64,000 bases of DNA from the NCBI RefSeq assembly GCF_050717545.1, contig NZ_JBOITN010000032.1, positions 82,360 through 146,359 of the forward strand, in the 5' to 3' direction. Position numbers and translations under genes: made by a program. Under the pieces are notes generated by a model. The model did not search any database. It saw only the letters and a program-made list of their open reading frames with translations, and had not been told where the DNA came from. Positions within the stretch are counted from its first letter, which is position 1. The number at the start of each line of letters is the position of its first letter. This stretch comes from Clostridium_AD sp050717545. GTDB lineage: Bacteria > Bacillota > Clostridia > Clostridiales > Clostridiaceae. Shown here piece after piece: positions 33,276-43,348 of this stretch.

Positions 33276-34223
33276 TTATTTATTTGTGCTTTCATATTCC
33301 ACGAATGGATCATCAATTAATATCTTATGTGATTCCGCATCACTAACACCTACATATATCTCTGCCATTGCTCCTTCAATCCTATTAATTCCTCCGCTAA
33401 AAATTACATCTATTATATCTTTTCTTTTGTACTCTCCAGGTTTAAAGTTCTTTCTTGTGGCTATAAGTTTAATGGGTGAAGCTTTTTTAGTTTCAAGATT
33501 AAAGGAAAAGACCATAGCATAATAATGTCTATCCATTATTTCATCAAAAGAAGCAACATGTCCAAGCACTCCAATTAATCCATTATTAAGTACATGTAAT
33601 TCATTGGCTCCCCCCCACTCTTCATCTACGAATTGAGATTCTAATAGTTCTGCATTAGATATTACATCGGCATTTAATTCCTCTAAAGAATTTATTATAT
33701 TAAATGCAATTTTACCTCTTCCAAAAGTGTCACCTTGAGGTCTAGTAAATACTAGAATTCTTCCCCCAGATAATTCTAATAATCTAATATCCTTCATTAA
33801 ATCAGGTCCTACAGCAAATTTCTGAAGGCTGTTTATATCTGCTCCCCTATAAAAGACAGTTCTGTAGGCTAAACACCCTTCTAATTTAGGATGTGGAAAT
33901 ATCTCCACTCCTCCTAGAATAAGTTCTCTACAAATCTTTGTTGCAAAAGGATCTTGAAGATTAAGTTTTATCTTTCTCTCCGCCATTTCCCAGGTTCCAT
34001 CTACTTCTCTAAAGAAATTAATTTCTGATACTTCACTATCTCTAGGCTCTACTCTTCCAGCAATTATAAGTTCACCATCATCTTCAAAAGGTTTTGTTAT
34101 ATTATATACATCTCTTCCCTGTACCCCTAGAAACTTTAGTTTTTCGCCTAATACATTTACATTTTTCCCATAAAATTCAATTAATAGATCATTACAAGTC
34201 TTTAGTTTATGAGATTTTTTCAT
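33276..34223 (-). CDS. DUF1861-like beta-propeller protein
   Basis: About 315 residues from the ATG with AGGAGTG upstream; an extension of 15 codons lacks a site. The sequence resembles DUF1861 proteins, which look like relatives of GH43/GH130 propellers: G-V-Q-G-R-D-V-Y-N-I-T, G-R-V-E-P-R-D-S-E near residues 55-63, F-T-R-P-Q-G, and F-S-G-G-I near the end. It has no signal peptide. Its position directly upstream of GH130 suggests it acts on the same glycan, perhaps as an unrecognised glycosidase or phosphorylase; no activity can be read from the sequence. Confidence 0.7.
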   Translation of the reverse strand: MKKSHKLKTCNDLLIEFYGKNVNVLGEKLKFLGVQGRDVYNITKPFEDDGELIIAGRVEPRDSEVSEINFFREVDGTWEMAERKIKLNLQDPFATKICRELILGGVEIFPHPKLEGCLAYRTVFYRGADINSLQKFAVGPDLMKDIRLLELSGGRILVFTRPQGDTFGRGKIAFNIINSLEELNADVISNAELLESQFVDEEWGGANELHVLNNGLIGVLGHVASFDEIMDRHYYAMVFSFNLETKKASPIKLIATRKNFKPGEYKRKDIIDVIFSGGINRIEGAMAEIYVGVSDAESHKILIDDPFVEYESTNK

Positions 34224-34283
34224 TTTACCACTCCTATATTTAATTTTCTTTTCATTAACTATTAGCAATCGTTTAATTCTATA

Positions 34284-36676
34284 TTATTGTAACTTTTTCA
34301 TATGCTGTACCTCAACAGTTTTAACTTGTGCTGAAGCATCTATACCACCAGATACGAAAAGTATCAAATGAACTTTGTGTTTTCCTGTTATATTTTCTGA
34401 TGCTAACACATTTTGTATATCATATTTTTGCATACCATTACTAGCCGTATCACCTTGGATGTAAAACTCCTTACCAAGATCTTCTACTACTAGCTTGACT
34501 CCCCATGATCTAGTTAATGATATTAGATCTACACTTAATAATGGTTGTCTATCAAAGTCTAAATCAAAAGTATTGCTTGAAGCGGGTCCCCACGTGTTTC
34601 CTGGTTTTACTGCAAATATTGCATTACCACTAGTAACATCTTTAGTTACAGTTATACCCTCCCCTATCCATAAAGCCATATCATCTGCATTAGCAGAAAT
34701 GGCTTTTTCTCCTAAAACATTTCTTATATTTAAATCAATGCAACTTGAATATTTTAAACCCTTCACTGTTTCAATACTAACATTGAGTGTTTTCTTCCCA
34801 CTTTCATACTTTGTTGTATCAATGCTTAAGATTGATGGAATACTATTACCACTAAATACATTTTCACCCGAAAGATCAACTGTTACTTTTTTCAAAACAT
34901 CATCACTCGGTACATTGATATCAATATCAAGAGGTATAGTTCCTGATACTTCCTGACCATCTGCATATCCATTGATATTAATAGATGCAGTTTTATAAGT
35001 TACAGTTTTTCCATTTATCTGTATCTTATTACCTGATAGTGTAATTTTACCACGCGCTGGTACCACAACAATCTGAGCGGCTTTATCTGCTCCAAGATTA
35101 AAAGTTGCATTACCTGTTACTCCAGTTGCTATAAAAGTCTTTGTTACAGCGTCATAGAGATCTTTTGGTTTATTTCCAACTTGTATTTTAACTCGTTTCG
35201 CTTCTTTGAGAGGATTATAATACAAATATGTTGGGTAAGCATCTTTATCATGTCCAATATCTGTCTTTAACAAATCAATTTGTAATATTTGAGGAACATT
35301 TGTCTTGTGAATTATTGAAGAGAACAAGCCTACAGGAGTAGAACTGTAAACTCCGAAATAATCTGGAGCATCTCCTGTTGCATACGGTTGCGTCTCACCT
35401 TTATTTCTTACCCCTTCATAAGCTATAAAATTAAATTTATCTTTTTTCGCTAAATCATAATTACTTTGCATATTACTTGGTAACCCATCTGGATAAAATA
35501 AATTAGCATTATTCGCTACTTGTAATAAGTATTTTCCAATGCTTCTACTATACTCAGGTGAATATCTTGCTACTGGCGCTATTTGTCCAGCAGTAACAAA
35601 AGTATTCATTGCAAAGGCATATCCTCCTGTATCTGTTGTACTACCCAAAAGACCATTTGCATCATACTCTCCCCATTTGCCAGTAATGCTTCCCCATCCT
35701 GATCGTCTATCTGATGTTGTTGAAAAAACCCAATTTAAAAATTTACTAACTGGATAGTTTGTACCAGTTTCTGCATTCATTCTTGCAGCAACATACGGTC
35801 CATAAGATCCAACAATTTCATATAATGGGTTAAATTTAAAATTACTTGCTTGTGTCATGCATTTCATTGCAGCCTCTAAATACTTTGCCTCTCCTGATTT
35901 TACATAGGCATATATTCTATATATGCAACACCAATTGAAGCATCAGGTTCCAAGTGGTCCGAACCCACCGCCGTCATATCTTTAAAGGAAAATCCTTGTT
36001 TATCCCAATTATTGTCCAAAACCTTTAACGCCTCAAGCCAACTATTATTAACATCTTTCATTTTTTCTTGAATTGTAGTCTCTTTCGGATAAAGAGATGC
36101 AATTTGAGAAAACAGAATAGTTGGGTATAAATCATACCAAAAGCTGTCAGTTGAATCTAATTTTGAGGGATTATTTGAAATAAATCCTCTTCCATCTTCA
36201 GTTTTGCTGTAGTAGGTCTCAATCATTTTAACCCAATTCTTATTTCTAAATTTTGTCATATTCTTACCCATAAGGCTTGCTCCTAATACTGCAGGAAGAG
36301 TTGCTACACCTTCACCATAACCAGGAGTAGCATTTCGACTCCAAGAGCTACTTAAATAACTTGGCATAGTAAAAGTTTCTCCAATAAATCCTCCAGTAGA
36401 TGGCGTGTTAACATTAAATGTTTTTATCATTGGAAAATCTGTTCCTTTAGCTTTTGTATTAAAAGCTAAATCATAAAAATCATTAGCAGTTTTATTCCAA
36501 TCCCGGATATTAAAAGGACTGGGTATATTAGGCCAAGCCTCTACAGTAGGAATGTCACTTTGACTATTACTATCTGCTTTAACAATATCAGTTCGTATTA
36601 CGTTTTCTATAAGCGTAAAGCACATAGAAAAACTTAGTGCAACACTCATAAACTTCTTTAGTTTCATTGATTTCAC
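34284..36676 (-). pseudogene. Large secreted protein of the sugar locus, split by a one-base frameshift
   Basis: Two frames (36676-35900 and down to 34284) are one gene. The first ends just after A-Y-I-E-Y-M; shifting one base at about 35907 continues with Y-V-K-S-G-E-A-K-Y-L-E-A-A-M-K and joins the second frame. Restored length is about 797 residues. It has a signal peptide (residues 1-34, cleavage near V-K-A-D) and a helical N-terminal 400 residues with W/Y-rich motifs (G-Y-G-E-G-V-A-T-L-P, D-S-F-W-Y-D-L-Y-P) suggesting an alpha/alpha toroid, as in polysaccharide lyases and hydrolases. Beta-rich modules follow. It is first behind promoter cassette A (GTG start, AGGAGGG site). It is either a real loss of function or a sequencing error. 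Confidence 0.8.
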
Positions 36677-36736
36677 TTATAATTCCCCCTCCTAATGATT
36701 AATTATCAAAAAATTTCATCTTGCTTTTATAATTTA

Positions 36737-36838
36737 ATTATAACGATTACATTAAAGACAAAACAAGTTCGATATTTTACAAATACTAATTTGTTAAATA
36801 TTTATAACAATCTTGTTTTTAACACTTACTGTTTTGTT
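36737..36838 (-). promoter_or_regulatory. Promoter cassette A of the sugar locus (102 bp)
   Basis: Minus strand, 5' to 3': three direct repeats beginning AACAA at 36838, 36817 and 36795 (spacing 21 and 22), a 9-base gap, TTGTTT (36766-36761), an 18-base spacer and TATAAT (36742-36737). Cassettes B and C have the same length and geometry. A cre-like TGTAATCGTTATAA overlaps the -10. It drives the secreted-protein, DUF1861 and GH130 genes. Confidence 0.85.
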
Positions 36839-36857
36839 ATAAATTCACCTCTAAGTC

Positions 36858-39137
36858 TCATTTGCGGAGGCCAGCCACTTTTAAGGCTGTAAGAGTAAAC
36901 ACATTCCAGGAAAATACTCGCGTAGAGGGCCACCAGCAATCTACCACAGATAAATCCGTAGGTAAAAACTCATGACTAAAGGGCTCATCCCAGTTTAAAT
37001 TAATTTCCGCCATAAGCCGTTTTTCAATACGCTCTTTTGCAGGTTTCCAGCCATGCTTCATTCCACAGACGTATGCCATTATTTCTTCTCTCATCCAACT
37101 GCCGCCGTTACAATAAACACCATTCTGCCAGATAAATTCAGCATCCCAAGGCTTATCTTCATCGGAAAAGTATTTGTTTTCCACATGACCGAGGAAAAGG
37201 GCACAGTCACCGGTAACAGGAACAAGGTCAAGGGTTTTTATTACGACTTCACTACTTAACATAGGCTTGCTAAAAAGCCACAAGGAAACAAATTCCGGCA
37301 TGAGATCACCCACGGAAATAGTGTGAGGATGACACCGGTCATTGAGAATATAACCTCGAGACGGATCATAGAAATTACAATAATCATCAATTGACTTTTG
37401 AATCCACTGCTCACTTATAGGTAGCCCAAGATCGCGTGCTACTTGCAATGTGACCGCCCAAACACCTTGACTTACCGATATGTCAGAAGTTTTTTTGTCT
37501 CCCGTATAGTTTGTAACATCGTTTTCTCCCAGCACAAAATGTGCCTGACATATTCCAGTTTTATTAGGATCAAATTCCTTGCAGCAAAATGAAAATGCCA
37601 GCTCTACTTTTTCTATTGGTGGATTAATTCCGTATTTATTTTTATTAATAAGTGCCCACCAAAGCCACTGGCAAGTTGCTTCATTCCCTTTTACTTCAAC
37701 GCTACCCATATAAGGGGTAACAATTGTTCCAATACAACCACTGGCAAGCTGAGTTTTCCCCCAGCGGTCAAAAATCTGTTTGGAAAGATATTCATCATCG
37801 ATTCCACAAATACTCCAAAACGAATCGCGGTTATACATATCTGGTGCGTAATTGATGCTGGGCACATTATGAGGTGTAAAGTCCACATCACTAGAAATCC
37901 ATGTAAGCATTTGCATATCTGCAAACAATATTTTTTCAACATCACTTCCATAAAATCCAAGCCCTTCTGCAAGACGTGTCTGACTCGCCAAACGTAGCTC
38001 ACGAATTGAGTCCAACCGTTGTGCAAAAATAAACACTGTTTTACTTGACTTGCACCCTATTTTCAAAGGATGGTATGGAATTTCTCTTCCAACATGCCTT
38101 GTTACCTTAAGGCTGCGGATACGAAGCAAACCTGCCTGGCTAACTCTCGACTGCCATATTTGTAAAAGCGAAGGCAGGTTTTCCGTATCAGAGATGAAAA
38201 ATGTATCCTCGAAAGCTAGCCAAGATTCACTGCCCCAAGGCAAATCATCCTGATAATGGAATGCCTGAATCTCTCCTTTAGGATTACCTTTTAAAACCTT
38301 AAGATGCAGAGGCGCTGTAGCCTTATATTTAAATGAAACTTCATAATATCCATCTTCCAATATGTATGGCAAGTAGCATCCACAAGATTTTTCACCGTTA
38401 ATTTGAAGTTCTTCATTTCTAAGTTCAATAGTGCTTGTGTCCATAGCAATCCACTGATCTTGCCGCAAACACTTTATATCGATTTTAGACCCTTGGCTAT
38501 AATCGGATAAATTTCCAAACTGAAGATTCACCCTGCCATCTTCTATGGTAAGTAACCTTGCGTCACATATTTTTCGGATTGCTGTAAACCCCTTTTTATT
38601 AAAATGTGGACGTCTACGAGTGTTACGTGTCCATAGATTTCGGTGTCCAGCATCGGTTAACAAACCTACCGCTATATTTTCTTTTGAAAGAAAACCAGCT
38701 GCTGGGTAGGTACCGTGTACAATCCCTTCACTATGATTGAATTTGTCAAAGCTCCAATACTGTAATGCTGGCTCTGTGGGCGTAATGCTGCTTAACACCG
38801 AATAGTATAGCAAAGGTATGTTTGGTTGAAACAGACTGATTTCTTTTTTTAAAACACGTTTGTTTACAATACTGTATTTAACCTCCACCATTATATTAGT
38901 TGTAAGCATTTCGCAGTAATAGTTACCTGTTAGCCTAACCCATCCATCACCCTCCTCGCACTCGTCTGCTTTCCATCCCAAAATAGTTTCGTGATATGAG
39001 CGGTCTTCATTTTCAAGTTCAATAAATAGTTCCCCACAAAAGTTCGTTGCAATAATCTTTAGGTCATAATAAACTTCTAAAAAAAACTTTCCACTTCCAT
39101 CCTTTTCTACGTTGTAAGTTAATCCAGTAACATTCAT
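36858..39137 (-). CDS. 759-residue putative glycan-active enzyme, paralogue 1
   Basis: Cytoplasmic (no signal peptide). Residues 1-370 are beta-rich, with conserved G-T-Y-P-A-A-G-F, N-L-W-T-R-N-T-R-R-R-P and an R-E-L-R-L-A-S-Q turn. From about residue 400 it becomes helical with many Trp and acidic residues (Y-N-R-D-S-F-W-S-I-C-G-I-D-D, E-A-T-C-Q-W-L-W-W-A, W-W-P-S-T-R-V-F). This layout is typical of glycosidases with a beta domain and an (alpha/alpha)6 barrel, such as GH65, GH78, GH94 or GH125, but I cannot assign a family. The paralogue at 45490-47769 has identical length and roughly three quarters identity by eye. It follows the AraC gene behind a hairpin; AGGAGGA precedes the ATG. Confidence 0.7.
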   Translation of the reverse strand: MNVTGLTYNVEKDGSGKFFLEVYYDLKIIATNFCGELFIELENEDRSYHETILGWKADECEEGDGWVRLTGNYYCEMLTTNIMVEVKYSIVNKRVLKKEISLFQPNIPLLYYSVLSSITPTEPALQYWSFDKFNHSEGIVHGTYPAAGFLSKENIAVGLLTDAGHRNLWTRNTRRRPHFNKKGFTAIRKICDARLLTIEDGRVNLQFGNLSDYSQGSKIDIKCLRQDQWIAMDTSTIELRNEELQINGEKSCGCYLPYILEDGYYEVSFKYKATAPLHLKVLKGNPKGEIQAFHYQDDLPWGSESWLAFEDTFFISDTENLPSLLQIWQSRVSQAGLLRIRSLKVTRHVGREIPYHPLKIGCKSSKTVFIFAQRLDSIRELRLASQTRLAEGLGFYGSDVEKILFADMQMLTWISSDVDFTPHNVPSINYAPDMYNRDSFWSICGIDDEYLSKQIFDRWGKTQLASGCIGTIVTPYMGSVEVKGNEATCQWLWWALINKNKYGINPPIEKVELAFSFCCKEFDPNKTGICQAHFVLGENDVTNYTGDKKTSDISVSQGVWAVTLQVARDLGLPISEQWIQKSIDDYCNFYDPSRGYILNDRCHPHTISVGDLMPEFVSLWLFSKPMLSSEVVIKTLDLVPVTGDCALFLGHVENKYFSDEDKPWDAEFIWQNGVYCNGGSWMREEIMAYVCGMKHGWKPAKERIEKRLMAEINLNWDEPFSHEFLPTDLSVVDCWWPSTRVFSWNVFTLTALKVAGLRK

Positions 39138-39152
39138 TTTATTTCCTCCTAG

Positions 39153-39184
39153 TAGAGAAAGACAACTCTCGTTGTCTTTCTCTA
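39153..39184 (-). terminator. 14-bp hairpin between the AraC gene and paralogue 1
   Basis: TAGAGAAAGACAAC pairs perfectly with GTTGTCTTTCTCTA over TCTC; the AraC gene's stop codon forms its base. It has no U-tract, so it may only reduce read-through or stabilise one mRNA end, giving paralogue 1 lower expression than the importer genes. Confidence 0.55.
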
Positions 39185-41515
39185 TTTAACCTCTTTATTT
39201 TCTTTTCTAAATTCATCTGGAGATTTACCACAATACTTTTTAAATACTGTATAAAAATACGTACTATTATTATAACCTACCATCTCTGAAATCTTATAAG
39301 CCGTATAATCAGTTTTTATTAGTAACTCCTTTGTTTTTTCAATTCTTAATTTCACAATATAATTTGAAATTGAAATACCGATACTGTGTTTGAACAAAGT
39401 TCTTAGATAATTGGGTGAAAGACTTACTATTTCAGCTAGAGTATTAATAGAAATAGTTGAATCACCAAAATTTTCACCAATGTATTTTATTATATTACTT
39501 ATCACGTCTGCATGTTTCGTATCTTTTTGAGCTTTAAAAGCATTCAATATTTTATTGAAAATATCTTTAAACGATTGTTCTATTTTATCCACTCTATCGA
39601 ATGTTGTAAACATATTATTTATTGATTTATAACCAAAATCAAGTTGTGATATAACAAATGAGTCATCGCTAACTTCAGTTTTAAAACACTTTAAAACTAC
39701 TAAAGATAACTGCGTTAGGGCTAGTTGCATCTCATCATAAGAAAATTCACTGATATATATTATAAAATCATTTAAATTTTTATTTAAATCATGTTCATCA
39801 ATATTTTTAAATGAATCTATAATTTGCCCCTCTATATCCTGAGGATATACATAAATTTCCCTTTGTAATTGTGTATAATTTACTATTGATTTGTACCCAT
39901 GAATAACCCTGTAATTTGTACATTCAAATGCATTGTCATACAAATACCAGATTTGGCTAACATCTTGCGCACTATTAGATACCCCACCTGTTATAGATAT
40001 TGATAAACATTTTTCTACTGCATTTTGAACCTCAATCATAGTTTTGTTAATTTTTTCTAAATTAATTTCAGATTCATTATGATTAATTATAATACTTATG
40101 TTATCTTTTCCTGCTTCACATACCTCTAAAACTTCGAAGACATTTCTAAAAACCTCATTGCAGATATTACATATAGCATATAACAATAACTTATTGGCTT
40201 CTTTATCATTTTTTTTACATAAATTAGAGTAATCATCTACCCTAAAGACTATTACAACAAAATACTTATAATCAAATTTAACTTTTATATTTTCAAGAGA
40301 TTTTTTTATATACTCTATATCATTATAATCACTATGAATTAACTGATTTAATACAATCTTTTTCATTACTTCAGAATCTAAATACGATAAATTAGACTTA
40401 TCTATATTTCGAAGTAAATATTCATAGGTATCATACAAATACTCAAGTTCACTTACACCTGATATTTCACCATTCTTGTTATTAGATCTGATTTTTTTTA
40501 TTAATCTAATGATAGGTACGTATATATTATTTGTAAATATTAGAGAAATAAAAATACTTATGAAAATGAAAAAACATATTATAAATATTGCACTATGTTG
40601 TATGGATGCAGCTTTTTTTACTAATGCATTATAATCGCTTACACTAATGAACGTCCATTGTAAATTCGCCCATTTTTTATAGTTTATAACAGTCTTTCTC
40701 CCATCTACTGTGTCAATAGAAATACCACTGCTATTATCTGAGTTTAAAATTTTTTTTATAAACTCATCATTTTTCATATTAGTATTTATTTTTTGTTCAT
40801 CTGGATGTGAAATTACAATTCCATTATTATCAATAATAAATATCTCATTTGATTTATCATTATCTTCTGAAGTAACAACTTTTTGAAGTACTTGTTCGTC
40901 TAAATTATAAACAAGTAAAGAAGTAATTCTTTTATCAGTATCCTTTTGCATAAAAATCAGTGAAATTATGTTAGTGTTTTGTTTTTGCCCATTTAAAGTA
41001 TAAGTAGCCTTCCTTGGCAATAGAAAAGGCATTCTTGAAGGTTCATACTTATCTAAACTTTTTAAAAATTCATTATCATAAAAATCATTTAAATTTGCAG
41101 CCGTAGATAAATTTGAGAATATTAAATCAGATTTAACATTATATAAATAAATTGAACTTATAAAATTATTTGATTCTTTAATATTAGACAGTTGTTTAGA
41201 AATTCTAGCATAATCTGTTGCAGTAAGATCTGTCCCCTCAAGTCCCTGCGTTAATACGGAGTCCCCTATATACTGTTGGTACATGTATCCAAATGTTGAA
41301 ACCCAATATGTCTCTGTCATTTTATAAGATTGATATAGCATTTTCTCATTATTATCTTGTATTTGTTGTAATGTATTTGCCTCAAAACTCCTATAAAGAA
41401 ATACAGATAATAAAGACAATAAAGTTGTCCCAACAATAATATATGAAACAATTATTTTTATTAAAAGTGAATTTTTCCTGAAAAACAATCTCTTTTTTAA
41501 CCAGAATTCTCCCAT
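39182..41515 (-). CDS. Membrane-anchored AraC-family regulator of the sugar locus
   Basis: About 777 residues. A membrane helix at residues 17-40 and a second near 295-320 enclose an extracellular sensor (Cache-like, with Y-L-Y-N-V-K-S-D-L-I-F-S and I-F-I-I-D-N-N-G-I-V-I-S-H-P-D). A cytoplasmic middle region (residues about 400-560) resembles the degenerate GGDEF-like module of YesN-type Paenibacillus regulators. The C-terminal 100 residues are an AraC double helix-turn-helix (I-S-I-N-T-L-A-E-I-V-S-L-S-P-N-Y-L-R-T-L-F). It sits in the importer operon and is the obvious ligand for the three promoter cassettes. The start at 41515 follows AGGTGA. Confidence 0.88.
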   Translation of the reverse strand: MGEFWLKKRLFFRKNSLLIKIIVSYIIVGTTLLSLLSVFLYRSFEANTLQQIQDNNEKMLYQSYKMTETYWVSTFGYMYQQYIGDSVLTQGLEGTDLTATDYARISKQLSNIKESNNFISSIYLYNVKSDLIFSNLSTAANLNDFYDNEFLKSLDKYEPSRMPFLLPRKATYTLNGQKQNTNIISLIFMQKDTDKRITSLLVYNLDEQVLQKVVTSEDNDKSNEIFIIDNNGIVISHPDEQKINTNMKNDEFIKKILNSDNSSGISIDTVDGRKTVINYKKWANLQWTFISVSDYNALVKKAASIQHSAIFIICFFIFISIFISLIFTNNIYVPIIRLIKKIRSNNKNGEISGVSELEYLYDTYEYLLRNIDKSNLSYLDSEVMKKIVLNQLIHSDYNDIEYIKKSLENIKVKFDYKYFVVIVFRVDDYSNLCKKNDKEANKLLLYAICNICNEVFRNVFEVLEVCEAGKDNISIIINHNESEINLEKINKTMIEVQNAVEKCLSISITGGVSNSAQDVSQIWYLYDNAFECTNYRVIHGYKSIVNYTQLQREIYVYPQDIEGQIIDSFKNIDEHDLNKNLNDFIIYISEFSYDEMQLALTQLSLVVLKCFKTEVSDDSFVISQLDFGYKSINNMFTTFDRVDKIEQSFKDIFNKILNAFKAQKDTKHADVISNIIKYIGENFGDSTISINTLAEIVSLSPNYLRTLFKHSIGISISNYIVKLRIEKTKELLIKTDYTAYKISEMVGYNNSTYFYTVFKKYCGKSPDEFRKENKEVK

Positions 41516-41609
41516 TATTATCACCTACTTATACATTTTCTTATGTTTTAATTATAGCACATTAGATTATTATGAGGAAGAATCAGTAAATTATGTTTCT
41601 CAAAATTCA

Positions 41610-41635
41610 AGAGGCATCTATTTATAGATGCCTCT
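41610..41635 (-). terminator. Hairpin between binding-protein and AraC genes
   Basis: AGAGGCATCTA pairs perfectly with TAGATGCCTCT over four bases, 10 bases after the binding-protein stop. The U-tract is weak, so partial termination is likely: much binding protein and less regulator. Confidence 0.65.
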
Positions 41636-41644
41636 GTGAATTAA

Positions 41645-43273
41645 TTATTCACCTTTATATGGATTATTTTTCAACCATGCTGTATATTGTTTTAAGACTT
41701 CTGCTCTAACCTTAGCAAACCCTGCTTGTTCATATTTTTTTTGTATATCATCTAGTTGACCTGTTATGTCCGCAGTAACTCCGTTTTGAACTGCTCTAGT
41801 TAATGATTGTATATCTCCCATCTTAGCTAGTTCATTTTTTACATCATCTGGAACAAATGTGAAACCTGCATCAGCTGTTTTATAGTAGAAATTTGTATCA
41901 CCATAATCATTCATCTTTTTAACTATAGCATCAGGATTTTTCGAATCAAATTTTTGCATTGTTGGATTCCATGTCATTATAAACCCTGGGAAATTATAAA
42001 CATTCTTTGCATCTACGCCTGTTGGTACTTTGTATTTATCCGTGCCAACTGCTTCCCAATCTTTACCTTCAACTCCAAGTTCGAATAAGTCATGATTTTT
42101 TTCATCTGAGTATAACCAGTTAAAGAAACTCATAGTCCTATCTTGATTCTTTGATGTTACAGGAAGAACTCCAAAGTTCCAAGCTCTAAAATCTGTACCC
42201 ATTGACTTAGGTTCTTCATTTTGACACCAATAACCTAATTTTGCTCCTGGCACTCCGTTTGTTAACCTTCCCTCTATTTCAGAATAAGTATCAACAGCAC
42301 GAATAAATGAAGCTGCCTTACCAGATGCGAATTGAGCTTCTGCATCCTTTTGACTTAGAATATCTTTTTCAACATATCCTTTTGTGTACCAGTCTCTTGC
42401 AGTCTTATATTCTGCTAGTGGATCTGCTGTGCTAGCTGGAGCTTCTAAAAGTTTTTTATATTCAGGATCTAGCGAAGGAGAAATTGCATTTGTTGAAGCA
42501 TAAACTGAGCCATCATCATTTATAACCATACCTACGCCAGCTTGAAGAACTGTATTATGTTTAGTTGAAACTGGATCAATAAATGATTGAAGGGTACCTG
42601 ATAATCCATCAGAAGATCCAAGCCATGACATTGGAATCATTCCCTTTTCATTTGCTTTTATAGCATCATTATATTTTAGCAAATCAGCATAAGATTTTAT
42701 TTCGCCTATTCCATACTTATCTGCTAAATCCTTTCTATAATATACAGCGCCTGCTGCAGTAAATCCATGAGAGAAAGGTATTCCATATACATGGTACTCT
42801 CCTGTTGAGTCAGCAAAACTATTATTTTTTAAGTAATCCTTATTAAATGCTTTCTGTAGTCCTGGGTATTTACTGTCTGTAAAGTACTTATCCAAATTTG
42901 ATATCTGGCTTTTTGAAACCATTTGGCTAATATTAGGATTTGTCCATGGTGCACTAAAAGTACAATCAAGTGAATCCCCCGCTGCAAATTTAAGTGATAT
43001 CTTCTGCCCTATATTATCAAAAGTAGTAAAAGTATAATTAATCTTTAAATTTAAAGTATCTTTAGTCTCTTCATAGAATTTTGCCATAACAGCATCCCAG
43101 TTATTAATTGTTGATGTGTTACTTGGTCCTAAAAATTCGAGAGTAACTAATGGTAATCCAGATTTATTATTAGCATCTACCTTCGCAGTTTTACCTCCGC
43201 AAGCTGAAAGACTTGTAACCATCATGCCTGTTGCTACCACAACTGATAGTCTTTTTATTATTGATTTTCTCAT
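41645..43273 (-). CDS. Oligosaccharide-binding lipoprotein (LplA-like)
   Basis: 542 residues. The lipobox L-S-A-C-G (Cys25) anchors it outside. The long family-1 solute-binding fold, with F-L-G-P-S-N-T-S-T-I-N-N-W near residue 48, Y-R-K-D-L-A-D-K-Y-G-I and F-F-N-W-L-Y-S-D, matches the LplA/YtcQ type of binding protein for complex oligosaccharides. It works with the two permeases upstream; no dedicated ATPase is encoded, so a shared MsmX-like ATPase is expected. GAGGGGGAA precedes the ATG. Confidence 0.88.
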   Translation of the reverse strand: MRKSIIKRLSVVVATGMMVTSLSACGGKTAKVDANNKSGLPLVTLEFLGPSNTSTINNWDAVMAKFYEETKDTLNLKINYTFTTFDNIGQKISLKFAAGDSLDCTFSAPWTNPNISQMVSKSQISNLDKYFTDSKYPGLQKAFNKDYLKNNSFADSTGEYHVYGIPFSHGFTAAGAVYYRKDLADKYGIGEIKSYADLLKYNDAIKANEKGMIPMSWLGSSDGLSGTLQSFIDPVSTKHNTVLQAGVGMVINDDGSVYASTNAISPSLDPEYKKLLEAPASTADPLAEYKTARDWYTKGYVEKDILSQKDAEAQFASGKAASFIRAVDTYSEIEGRLTNGVPGAKLGYWCQNEEPKSMGTDFRAWNFGVLPVTSKNQDRTMSFFNWLYSDEKNHDLFELGVEGKDWEAVGTDKYKVPTGVDAKNVYNFPGFIMTWNPTMQKFDSKNPDAIVKKMNDYGDTNFYYKTADAGFTFVPDDVKNELAKMGDIQSLTRAVQNGVTADITGQLDDIQKKYEQAGFAKVRAEVLKQYTAWLKNNPYKGE

Positions 43274-43348
43274 TTTTAATTCCCCCTCGTATAATTTTTA
43301 TATATGCTACCCATTTCGGGTTTTAGCCAATTTATAAGTTTTTTAACA

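Noticed and set aside
34284..35867. Separate gene starting at an internal Met
   Set aside because: No ribosome site, and the reading frame extends upstream of this Met until it meets the frameshift; it is the 3' part of the split secreted-protein gene.
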